A DNA stretch of 5,907 bases from Methylophilaceae bacterium (GCA_009926525.1 RFOR01000043.1:1-5907), one strand, 5' to 3'. Shown: positions 1-5,898, counted from the first letter of the stretch. The notes: generated by a model from the letters alone, not told the origin. Program-made: numbers and translations.

Positions 1-284
1 GTAAGGCACCGACAGAGAAATTAAAGGGTCGTATTGTATTGTTGCTGGATGATATCTTGGATGAGGGGCACACCTTAGTCGCCATCAGAGATCGATGCTT
101 AGCGCTGGGCGCTTTAGAGGTGAAGATCGCCGTGTTAACAGAAAAAGCGCTTGGGCACGCAAAGCCAATCCATGCCGATTACGTTGGCCTCACGCTCCCT
201 GATTGTTATGTGTTTGGGTGTGGCATGGATGTGTATGGGTGGTGGCGCAATCTTCCTGAGATACGTGCACTCAAAGAAGATTAA
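1..284 (+). CDS. hpt: Hypoxanthine(-guanine) phosphoribosyltransferase, C-terminal part (5' end outside window)
   Basis: The frame is open from base 3, so the gene begins before the window and about 93 C-terminal residues are visible. The enzyme transfers the phosphoribosyl group of PRPP to hypoxanthine or guanine, giving IMP or GMP, in cytoplasmic purine salvage. The type I phosphoribosyltransferase PRPP loop is plain: a hydrophobic strand, then LDDILDEGHTL (about residues 14-24 of the visible part), with the acidic pair and the D-E-G-H-T phosphate loop. The tail CGMDVYGWWRNLPEIRAL resembles the purine-binding and C-terminal part (GMDxxGYWRNLP) that I associate with proteobacterial, especially betaproteobacterial, hypoxanthine phosphoribosyltransferases. 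The gene ends with TAA at 282-284. No rho-independent terminator is evident after it, and a regulatory palindrome for the next operon begins 2 bases later. The family assignment is firm. Preference for hypoxanthine over guanine cannot be read from this fragment. Confidence 0.88.
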   Translation, partial: KAPTEKLKGRIVLLLDDILDEGHTLVAIRDRCLALGALEVKIAVLTEKALGHAKPIHADYVGLTLPDCYVFGCGMDVYGWWRNLPEIRALKED

Positions 285-285
285 C

Positions 286-299
286 TTGACCTAAATCAA
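286..299. promoter_or_regulatory. FNR/Anr/Dnr-type operator TTGAC-N4-ATCAA
   Basis: The sequence TTGACCTAAATCAA matches the FNR-family consensus TTGAT-N4-ATCAA at 9 of 10 specified bases. The one difference, C for T at base 5, is common in real sites. It starts 2 bases after the hpt stop and lies 57 bp ahead of the DUF883 start codon. Its centre (292.5) is 41.5 bp upstream of a transcription start inferred at about 334 from the TAACAT box at 321-326. That is the classical class II position for activation by FNR-type regulators. Oxygen or NO sensing by such a regulator would make the downstream operon rise under low oxygen. The match and geometry are seen in the sequence; binding is inferred. 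Confidence 0.66.
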
Positions 300-301
300 C
301 C

Positions 302-324
302 GTTACTGTCATTTAGCTAGTAAC
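302..324. repeat. Short inverted repeat overlapping the candidate -10 box
   Basis: GTTACT at 302-307 and AGTAAC at 319-324 are exact inverted repeats of 6 bp with an 11-bp spacer. The pair lies between the FNR-type site and the inferred transcription start, and the right arm runs into the TAACAT box. It has no T-run after it and low GC, so it is unlikely to be a terminator. It may be a second operator, or it may be chance. Confidence 0.3.
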
Positions 325-326
325 AT
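321..326 (+). promoter_or_regulatory. Candidate -10 box (TAACAT) of the yqjD-like operon
   Basis: TAACAT matches the sigma70 -10 consensus at 4 of 6 positions, including the key TA at the start and the final T. It implies transcription starting near 333-334 and a leader of about 23 nt containing the Shine-Dalgarno. There is no good -35 box at the right distance, as expected for a promoter activated by a class II FNR-type site. It overlaps the right arm of an inverted repeat, GTTACT (302-307) with AGTAAC (319-324). Confidence 0.42.
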
Positions 327-356
327 AAAAGCATGACCAAGCTTAAGGAGTTTGAT

Positions 357-686
357 ATGAGCAAAAACATTTTGACGGGTTTTTTGAATGAGGTGACCAA
401 GGCAGAGTTGGTCGCGGAGTTTAAGGCGGTGATCGCTGATGCTGAGGCGCTGATCAAGGCCACAGCAAACCAAGGTGGTGAGAAGGTGGAGCAGCTTCGC
501 TCTCAAGCTGAGGCCTCACTTGCTTCGGCAAAAGATAAGCTTGAGGATTTGCATGAGGACCTCATTGAAAAAGGCCGTGAGGCCGTCAAAGCCACTGATG
601 ATTATGTGCAAGAGAACCCTTGGAAGGCCGTAGGCATCGCAGCGGGTATCGGCCTTGTGATTGGTCTTTTAGTCAGTCGGCGTTAA
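357..686 (+). CDS. DUF883 (ElaB/YqjD-type) membrane-anchored protein
   Basis: A protein of 109 residues with the ElaB/YqjD (DUF883) layout. Residues 1-80 form a charged, alanine-rich helix likely to be a coiled coil. Next comes the family hallmark DDYVQENPWKAVGIAAGIG (about 81-99), then a glycine-rich membrane anchor to about 106 and the terminal SRR. In E. coli, YqjD and relatives are tail-anchored in the inner membrane and bind ribosomes in stationary phase; whether this protein does so is inference. The start at 357 is preferred because AAGGAG at 345-350 lies 6 nt ahead. An in-frame ATG at 333 would place that Shine-Dalgarno inside the gene and coincide with the inferred transcription start. 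It heads a tight group with the YqjE-like gene (4 bp gap) and the YqjK-like gene, probably under the FNR-type site upstream. Confidence 0.87.
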   Translation: MSKNILTGFLNEVTKAELVAEFKAVIADAEALIKATANQGGEKVEQLRSQAEASLASAKDKLEDLHEDLIEKGREAVKATDDYVQENPWKAVGIAAGIGLVIGLLVSRR

Positions 687-690
687 TCTT

Positions 691-1083
691 ATGTCAGAAA
701 ATACTTCACACAGCGCAGAGGGCCTCTTGGGCTCACTCAAATCGATGACGGCTTTGGCGGTGGCGATTGCGCATAATCGCCTCAATCTTCTCTCTACAGA
801 CCTTGAAGTTGCGCGTGAAAAAACGGTCTCCGTGCTCATCATGGTGCTGGTTGCGCTCTTTTGCATATGCTTCGGCGCTCTTCTCCTTGCACTTTTTATC
901 GTGGTGATCTTCTGGGATACGCATCGCTTAATTGCATTAGGCGGCGTGGCAGGGCTTTTTGTATTGATCGGCGTTGTTTGCTTGTTGCGCGTGATTAAAG
1001 CGCTTAAAGCCATGCCTGCAACCTTTGAAGCAAGTCTTGCTGAGCTCGCTAAAGACTATAAGCAACTTAAGTCTGATGAGTAG
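691..1083 (+). CDS. YqjE-like inner-membrane protein (phage holin 3_6 / DUF1469 family)
   Basis: A protein of 130 residues. An amphipathic N-terminal helix (about 10-45) leads into two strongly hydrophobic segments (about 46-74 and 80-101) joined by a short FWDTHR turn. A charged C-terminal helix ends in LAELAKDYKQLKSDE. This is the layout of the YqjE/DUF1469 family, which databases often label phage holin; nothing here suggests phage or lysis. Function in the family is not established, but YqjE genes accompany YqjD. The start lies only 4 bp after the DUF883 stop and has no clear Shine-Dalgarno, so translation is probably coupled to the upstream gene. The end overlaps the next gene by 8 bp if that starts at 1076. 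Family confidence is good, role unknown. Confidence 0.83.
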   Translation: MSENTSHSAEGLLGSLKSMTALAVAIAHNRLNLLSTDLEVAREKTVSVLIMVLVALFCICFGALLLALFIVVIFWDTHRLIALGGVAGLFVLIGVVCLLRVIKALKAMPATFEASLAELAKDYKQLKSDE

Positions 1084-1375
1084 CATGTCAACTAAGCTCC
1101 ATCATCTCGCCATTAAAAAAGCCAAGCTTCAAGCAGAAGCCTCGGCACAGCGTGCGGCATTATCTTCTCACGCTGCCCAGTGGCAGATGCGATTAACTTG
1201 GGTGGATAGGGGCTTAGCGGCAACGCGCTTTGTAAAGAACAACCCCGGAATGATATTAGGCGCAGGCGCTTTATTTGCGATGTTTACGCCCATTAAGGCG
1301 GCAAGGATACTCTTAGGCGCGTGGGCAGCGCTCAAGGGTATGCGCAATATTAGCGGGTTATTTACTAAAGACTAG
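1076..1375 (+). CDS. YqjK-like small protein
   Basis: A protein of 99 residues. A basic, alanine-rich helical N-terminal half is followed by TWVDRGLAATRFVKNNPGMILGAGALFAMF (about 41-70, in two parts) and a second mildly hydrophobic helix (about 74-88). The W-x-D-R-G...F-x-K-x-x-P pattern and the position behind a YqjD/YqjE pair match the YqjK-like family, whose role is unknown. The ATG at 1076 overlaps the YqjE-like stop by 8 bp, which suits translational coupling. An ATG at 1085, 3 codons further on, is a real alternative. A TTG at 1025 would run the gene 59 bp into its neighbour and is not supported. The gene ends 6 bp from the stop of the convergent transporter gene. Confidence 0.74.
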   Translation: MSSMSTKLHHLAIKKAKLQAEASAQRAALSSHAAQWQMRLTWVDRGLAATRFVKNNPGMILGAGALFAMFTPIKAARILLGAWAALKGMRNISGLFTKD

Positions 1376-1391
1376 TCTCTTTTAAAGTAAA
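1361..1391. terminator. Possible weak bidirectional terminator between convergent genes
   Basis: TTTACT (1361-1366) pairs with AGTAAA (1386-1391), and AAAGA (1367-1371) pairs with TCTTT (1378-1382). This leaves a 6-base loop CTAGTC and a 3-base bulge TAA. The element covers both stop codons of the convergent YqjK-like and transporter genes, which are only 6 bp apart. The stem is AT-rich and lacks a strong T-run, so its ability to terminate is doubtful. Confidence 0.27.
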
Positions 1392-2662
1392 TTGACTAAG
1401 CCAAGAATAATCGCAGTCACTGTCATCAAGGCGGTCGCTAGCCATCCCAGCCACTTCGTTTTACCCTTAATCGTAAAGTCTCCCATGATCTGATGCATAG
1501 ATGACATGTGCATCACGGCAATCATCAATGGCACCGCCACGATTCCATTAATCACTGCACTCCAAATCAAGGCCTTAATCGGGTCTATGCCGCTAAAATC
1601 AAGCCCAACGCCAATTAGCGTGGCAATCACAATCACCCCGTAAAAGTGTTTGGCTGTCCAGATGGTTAACTTTAAGCTTGCTGGTTTTTGCATAAGCTCG
1701 GCTACCGCATAGGCGGCAGAGCCAGCAAGTACAGGGATCGCAAGCAAGCCTGTGCCTAAAATTCCTAAGGCAAATAATATAAAGGCAAAGTCTCCAGCAA
1801 TAGGACGTAAGGCTGCTGCCGCTTCAGCAGAGGTTTGAATGTTGTGGATGCCAGCAGGGAATAGGGTGGCTGCGGTGGTGAGCATAATAAAAAAGGCAAT
1901 GATATTGGAGAACCCCATGCCAAAAAGTGTGTCGTAGGTGATGCGTTTTAATTCAGTTGGCGCTTGTGCTGGGTGGTCGATCAAGCTATTTCTGTCGGAA
2001 ATGTCAGCAATATCCTCGACTTCTTCTGCGGCTTGCCAAAAGAAAAGGTATGGGCTAATCGTGGTGCCAAATATGCCTACGACCAGTAATACATAGTTTG
2101 CATCAAAGCTGATTTGGGGAAGCAGTGTTGCTTCAATCACCCTTGACCAGTCGACATGGGACGCAAACACGGTGCCCACGTATGCGAATAAAGAAAGCGT
2201 CAGCCATTTAAGGATTGGTAAATAGCGGTGGTAGGGGATCAATACCTGTAACAGTATGCATGTGACGCCAATAATAATGGAGTAAAGGTGGCGTGGACCG
2301 CCAACGGCTAACTTTAATGCATCTGACATCGCAGCTAGGTCGGCGGCAATGTTGATGATGTTGGCGATAAGTAGTAAGAAAATGAGCGGCAGTGTCAGCA
2401 TGACAGGATAACAGCGGTGCATATTGCTGGTAATGCCTCGCCCGGTGATTAAGCCAATGCGCGCGCAGATCATTTGAATGCCCGCCATGAGCGGGTAAGT
2501 CAGTACGATAGTCCAAAGCAAGCCAAAGCCATATTGTGCGCCAGCTTGCGAATAGGTGGCGATGCCACTTGGGTCGTCGTCGGCCGCGCCGGTGACTAAG
2601 CCTGGCCCCAGTTTTTTTAAATATATGAATGGATTACTGAAAACTCTTTGTAACAATTTCAT
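1382..2662 (-). CDS. Nramp-superfamily metal-ion transporter with altered binding motifs
   Basis: An inner-membrane protein of 426 residues with about 11 hydrophobic segments, the usual size for a bacterial Nramp (MntH) protein. The opening LKKLGPGLVTGAADDDPSG (16-33 region) is the Nramp helix 1 signature. The helix 6 signature region is GTTISPYLFFWQ (199-210), followed by the acidic AAEEVED. Canonical Nramps have DPGN and MPH at these places, and their Asp, Asn and Met bind Mn or Fe. Here Asp30 stays, Asn becomes Gly33, Met becomes Ser203 and His becomes Tyr205. This therefore belongs to a divergent Nramp-related branch, and its ion is unknown. A magnesium transporter (NRMT-like) or a transporter for another ion is possible. 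The ATG at 2662 is preferred, with GAAG 6 nt upstream; a TTG at 2674 would add four residues. It is divergent from the TonB-dependent receptor gene. Confidence 0.85.
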   Translation of the reverse strand: MKLLQRVFSNPFIYLKKLGPGLVTGAADDDPSGIATYSQAGAQYGFGLLWTIVLTYPLMAGIQMICARIGLITGRGITSNMHRCYPVMLTLPLIFLLLIANIINIAADLAAMSDALKLAVGGPRHLYSIIIGVTCILLQVLIPYHRYLPILKWLTLSLFAYVGTVFASHVDWSRVIEATLLPQISFDANYVLLVVGIFGTTISPYLFFWQAAEEVEDIADISDRNSLIDHPAQAPTELKRITYDTLFGMGFSNIIAFFIMLTTAATLFPAGIHNIQTSAEAAAALRPIAGDFAFILFALGILGTGLLAIPVLAGSAAYAVAELMQKPASLKLTIWTAKHFYGVIVIATLIGVGLDFSGIDPIKALIWSAVINGIVAVPLMIAVMHMSSMHQIMGDFTIKGKTKWLGWLATALMTVTAIILGLVNLL

Positions 2663-2731
2663 GTTAGGCTTCAACTTGAATAAATTCAGTGTAACGTATT
2701 TTAAACCTTAATAATCTTATAAAAAGAACTC
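2663..2731. promoter_or_regulatory. Shared divergent control region between transporter and receptor genes
   Basis: This 69-bp AT-rich gap must hold, or lie close to, both promoters. On the minus strand, TAAAAT (plus 2698-2703) is a 5-of-6 match to a -10 box but has only a poor -35. On the plus strand, TAATAA (2709-2714) is a possible -10, again without a good -35. I see no convincing Fur box. Two overlapping inverted repeats lie at 2670-2688, next to the transporter start. The assignment of individual boxes is weak. Confidence 0.4.
2670..2688. repeat. Overlapping short inverted repeats (candidate operator)
   Basis: TTCAA-C-TTGAA (2670-2680) is an exact 5-1-5 inverted repeat. It overlaps TGAAT-AA-ATTCA (2677-2688), an exact 5-2-5 inverted repeat. 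The composite lies 8-26 bp upstream of the transporter ATG, where a bound repressor could block its transcription or initiation. I cannot match it to a known metalloregulator site, and AT-rich palindromes of this size can arise by chance. Confidence 0.3.
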
Positions 2732-4795
2732 ATGTCATTGCCTAAAAATTATCTATTATTTTTGATGTTTTTTTCTACCTCGGCTTGGGCTGTAGAAACA
2801 CTTAAAATTGAATCAGTAGGCGTTACTGGCGCCCGAGATGAGATTGAAATGCGCAAAGACTCAGCGTCACAAAAAACGGTGTTTGGGCGTAAAGATATTG
2901 AAAACTTAAGCGTAATGACGGCTGGCGAGGTGCTTGGTAAGTTGCCGGGGGTTGAAATTGGCGCAAGTGGTATGCGTGCCCGTGGGATGTCCCGCGACTC
3001 TATACGGGTGCTAATTGATGGTGAAAAACAATCAGGGGGCACTTCCGGTGCTTTTTCTCGTATGCCTGCTAGCGATATCGAGCGTGTTGAAGTGAGTCGT
3101 GGTTCATCGGCTGAATATGGAGGTTCATCCCCGCTCACCGTTAATATCGTGCTTAAAAAAGGAGTATCTAAAGCCGGAACAGAAATGAAAGCTGCCTTGG
3201 GCTTTAAGGATGGCCAACCGAATGAGCAGATTTCATGGTCTGAATCCGGCAAGAGTGGTGATTTTTCCTGGATATTGCCCGTTTCCCTTAACTTTGCAAA
3301 GTCACCTGCTAATTCATTTTTAGATAGGCAGGCTATTGGCAATAGTCCATCTTGGAAGCAAGAGTTTACCAACGGGACCAGCGAGATGGGGCATCATGCT
3401 TTTACGCCACGCTTCACATGGAAATCAGGCCGCGATAGTGTGACGCTGTCGAGTATGGTTTTTTTAGGGCCATCCGAAAAGAATACGCGTACATCAGCTT
3501 ATGATTTACTCAATTCTGCTAATGATTTTACGCGTAACGCAAATGAGGACGGTTCTGCGCGGACTTTACGTGTGCGTCTGGAGGGTGAGAAATACTTTGG
3601 TGAAGCAAAGTTAAGTGGACGTTTCACGCTTAAAAATATACACAATGAGCTAGATGTTTCAAGGCTGACAAGTAACAACACAAACTTTATTGAAAACACC
3701 AAGAGTAATGAAAACGAATTTAATGGCGCTAGTCGTTGGGATCAGCCGATTGACTTACACTTTGTTTCGCTAGGCGCTGAATATATCAAAATCAGCCGTG
3801 ATGATACGCAAATTTTTACAGGTTCTAGCGCCTCGCAATTTAATTCCTCATCGCAAGACCAAGTGCTTTGGATTCAAGATGCCTGGACCCCGCAAGATAG
3901 CCTGACGGTGACCAGCGGTCTTCGTATGGAAAATATGCAATTAAAATCAGATGGTAATCGTCAGCAAGATTTCGCCTTATTGCCATCAATTGCCGTTCGT
4001 TGGCAGCCTGAAGAAGCTTGGGTGTTTAGAAGTTCGTTAGGTGCAGGGATGAAAATGCCTAAGCTCAATGAAATTACTTCAACCATTACTCGAAGTGTTA
4101 CCTCAAATACGCCGCTGGATTTTGATTCTCGTGGCAATCCTAATCTCAAGCCTGAACGTAGCATTAACTTCGAAGCAGTCGCTGAAAGATATTTAGCGAA
4201 AAAAGCAGGCGTGATTTCAGCCAACGTTTATGTGCGTGCGACAAGTGATTTTACAGAGCGTCGCTTGATGCAAGAGCCTAACAGCAATAACCGCTGGGTG
4301 GATCGACCCTATAACGAAGGCGATGCGCTTCATTATGGTGTTGAGCTAGATGGCAAGATTAACACCGATCAATGGGGCATTGCCGGCGGCACAGCAAAAG
4401 CGCATTTGACTCTACCACATGCACGCGTGGATGACACGCGCTTGGGCCTCACGCGTAATGCCCGTGATACGCCTAAATATGTCATGTCCATGGGTTGGGA
4501 TCAAAGTATCCCTAAGTGGCAATCTAGCCTTGGTGTTTCATTGCAGCTTTCAGGTCGCAGCGAGACTGATATTCCAGGTGAGCAAAAGGCCTTTACGGAA
4601 TCTAGAGCTTTAATTGATGCCTTTTGGTTATACAAGCTCAATCCACAGTTTAATTTGCGTTTATCCGCACAAAACTTGCTTGATGAAGATATGCGTCGCC
4701 AAAACAAATACATTACGTCAGGTGACGAATGGAAATTACTCGCCAATGACTTTGGCTATCGTACGGTGATGTTTAGTGTGGAAGGACGCTGGTAG
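2732..4795 (+). CDS. TonB-dependent outer-membrane receptor, ligand unknown
   Basis: A protein of 687 residues that would import a scarce ligand across the outer membrane using TonB-ExbBD energy. A signal peptide of about 20 residues ends at SAWA-VE. A possible TonB box (about 24-33, IESVGVTG region) precedes the plug domain, about 45-145. In the plug are MTAGEVLGKLPGVEI, the IRVLIDGEKQ strand, and MPASDIERVEVSRGSSAEYGG leading into TVNIVLKKG. The barrel follows, with the late-barrel GNPNLKPERS motif (468-477), the QNLLDEDMR segment near the end, and the aromatic terminal strand FSVEGRW ending in Trp. The length fits a siderophore-, metal- or B12-type receptor; there is no extra N-terminal signalling domain. 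The ATG at 2732 has only a weak A-rich Shine-Dalgarno. The neighbouring divergent Nramp-like gene hints at a metal ligand, but that is inference. It ends 7 bp from the convergent ASCH gene. Confidence 0.9.
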   Translation: MSLPKNYLLFLMFFSTSAWAVETLKIESVGVTGARDEIEMRKDSASQKTVFGRKDIENLSVMTAGEVLGKLPGVEIGASGMRARGMSRDSIRVLIDGEKQSGGTSGAFSRMPASDIERVEVSRGSSAEYGGSSPLTVNIVLKKGVSKAGTEMKAALGFKDGQPNEQISWSESGKSGDFSWILPVSLNFAKSPANSFLDRQAIGNSPSWKQEFTNGTSEMGHHAFTPRFTWKSGRDSVTLSSMVFLGPSEKNTRTSAYDLLNSANDFTRNANEDGSARTLRVRLEGEKYFGEAKLSGRFTLKNIHNELDVSRLTSNNTNFIENTKSNENEFNGASRWDQPIDLHFVSLGAEYIKISRDDTQIFTGSSASQFNSSSQDQVLWIQDAWTPQDSLTVTSGLRMENMQLKSDGNRQQDFALLPSIAVRWQPEEAWVFRSSLGAGMKMPKLNEITSTITRSVTSNTPLDFDSRGNPNLKPERSINFEAVAERYLAKKAGVISANVYVRATSDFTERRLMQEPNSNNRWVDRPYNEGDALHYGVELDGKINTDQWGIAGGTAKAHLTLPHARVDDTRLGLTRNARDTPKYVMSMGWDQSIPKWQSSLGVSLQLSGRSETDIPGEQKAFTESRALIDAFWLYKLNPQFNLRLSAQNLLDEDMRRQNKYITSGDEWKLLANDFGYRTVMFSVEGRW

Positions 4796-4802
4796 GCTCT
4801 TG

Positions 4803-5291
4803 TTAAAACAGCTCTGCCTGCGCTGGCGGCGGTGCATCTAAAAGCGCATTCATATCAATCTCAAAAATCCCAAGTTTGCCAGGGCAAGGCATCAGTGCTA
4901 ATGGCCTGGCATTCTCAAACAAAAAACCAAATCCATCGCGAGGCACACCGCTGAAATGTGCCCTCTGTTCTCTGGTTAAAGTTGGCGGTATTTCATCGGG
5001 TCTGGCGCACAGCACGAGCTTCGCAAGGCCCACCACACCGCCATAACCCAGCTTATCTTTGCTTGGCAAGGGAATGTCCGTATTCGCCACCAAATAATCG
5101 TAATACTCTTCGTAAATGCCCTTGCTGGCATGAATGAGTATCACCCCGCTATAGCCTGTGCCCCAAGTGCGGTCGTCCACCAATAAATAACCATTCGCAA
5201 TTAGCCAAGCATAAGGCTGTTTAAGCGAAAGCGCCTTTATCAAGCCTCTTGGGATATTTGGCTGAGTTGGTAATTGCTCAGCTTCTGCCAT
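4803..5291 (-). CDS. ASCH-domain protein with degenerate signature
   Basis: A cytoplasmic protein of 162 residues. ALSLKQPYAWLIANG (20-34) and TWGTGYSGVILIHASKG (42-58) are the first strands of an ASCH (PUA-like) fold. YGGVVGLAKLV (83-93) and the LFENARPL...GKLGIFEID stretch (124-146) are its later strands. ASCH proteins bind RNA or modified nucleosides, and YqfB members hydrolyse N4-acetylcytidine. The family motif GxKxxExR reads G34-Y-L-L-V-D-D-R41 here, so the Lys is Leu36 and the Glu is Asp39, while Gly and Arg remain. YqfB-type amidohydrolase activity is therefore doubtful; a binding role is more likely. The ATG at 5291 has a good Shine-Dalgarno (AAAGAAG on the minus strand, plus 5298-5304) 6 nt upstream, inside the preceding gene. 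It overlaps that gene by 14 bp, suggesting one transcript and coupled translation. Confidence 0.8.
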   Translation of the reverse strand: MAEAEQLPTQPNIPRGLIKALSLKQPYAWLIANGYLLVDDRTWGTGYSGVILIHASKGIYEEYYDYLVANTDIPLPSKDKLGYGGVVGLAKLVLCARPDEIPPTLTREQRAHFSGVPRDGFGFLFENARPLALMPCPGKLGIFEIDMNALLDAPPPAQAELF

Positions 5292-5898
5292 CGCAAACTT
5301 CTTTATCTTTTATTTTCAGTTCTTTTGCTAAGTCGATTCTAAATTGCTCAAGCTTGGCTTGGTAATCTTCTGCATCGCCATATTCGACAAAGCTGGCATA
5401 GCGCGCATGCCGCCCCAACATTTTTCTGGCATGTTTAATCGGGCAAAAGTATTGCTCAGTCCGCGCAATAATCTCAGTCGCATAAGCTAGCAAACCATTG
5501 CCATAGGTGCAATACATACAGTGGCTCTTCTCTACGATATTGAGATAACTTAAATGATGACGGTCAAAAATAATGTAATCGCTACGTTTGACGTTAGGGA
5601 TTTTATAGATAGGAAAGCAAATGGCTTGGTAAAGGCTAATACAAGCATCTAGCAACAGCATTGGGAACACCATGCCATAAATTATTGGCGCGGTAAGTAA
5701 GTTAATCGGGCGATTCCCCAGCCATTTAATCAGCCCGATTCTTACCTGTTTATGCGCCTGTTTAACTGATTTCTCAAACTTAACCCGCTTACCCTTGATG
5801 CTAAAATTAAGATGCACTTGGCGCTCTTGCAGCGCCTTTTCTAGCTCTTTTTCAGCGGCTTCTAACTGTTCAAGCAATTGGCGGATGCGGTCGTTCAT
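5278..5898 (-). CDS. Unknown membrane-associated protein with Cys/His segment
   Basis: A protein of 206 residues that I cannot assign to a named family. Residues 5-30 are heptad-like and highly charged (coiled coil). A basic stretch (35-55) leads to a hydrophobic region of about 66-98, long enough for a membrane hairpin. The second half has FDRHHLSYLN (111-120), then HCMYC (126-130) followed by TYGNGLLAYATEI, and RTEQYFCPIKHA (146-157). Cys127, Cys130 and Cys152 with several His look like a metal or redox site. The sharp motif content suggests a conserved family, which I recall only vaguely as a conserved hypothetical. The C-terminal 35 residues are charged and helical. The ATG at 5898 is the likely start, but only 9 bases upstream are visible, so its promoter and ribosome site are unseen. 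The gene overlaps the ASCH gene downstream by 14 bp. Confidence 0.72.
   Translation of the reverse strand: MNDRIRQLLEQLEAAEKELEKALQERQVHLNFSIKGKRVKFEKSVKQAHKQVRIGLIKWLGNRPINLLTAPIIYGMVFPMLLLDACISLYQAICFPIYKIPNVKRSDYIIFDRHHLSYLNIVEKSHCMYCTYGNGLLAYATEIIARTEQYFCPIKHARKMLGRHARYASFVEYGDAEDYQAKLEQFRIDLAKELKIKDKEVCDGRS

Noticed and set aside
333..356. Earlier ATG start for the DUF883 protein
   Set aside because: The strong AAGGAG at 345-350 is correctly spaced for the ATG at 357. The earlier start has no ribosome site and sits at the inferred transcription start.
669..1013. Minus-strand open frame of 114 codons
   Set aside because: It is opposite the clearly real YqjE-like gene. The composition is Arg/Thr/Ser-rich with no recognisable motif.
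1025..1075. TTG start giving the YqjK-like protein a longer N-terminus
   Set aside because: It would overlap the YqjE-like gene by 59 bp with a rare start codon. ATG codons at 1076 and 1085 fit the family length and coupled layout.
691..1083. Phage holin / prophage remnant
   Set aside because: The holin label attaches to the family name only. The YqjD- and YqjK-like neighbours and the absence of any phage gene point to the chromosomal yqj group.
2663..2731. Fur box in the divergent region
   Set aside because: No stretch approaches the 19-bp GATAATGATAATCATTATC pattern. General AT-richness gives only scattered partial matches.
2749..3372. Minus-strand open frame of 207 codons
   Set aside because: It lies wholly inside the receptor gene, opposite its signal peptide and plug-domain coding sequence. 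Its translation has no domain-like pattern, so it is an antisense shadow.
4796..4802. Terminator between the receptor and ASCH genes
   Set aside because: The gap is 7 bp. The nearby TGTT/AACA repeat would leave a 2-base loop, and no stable GC-rich stem with a T-run is present.
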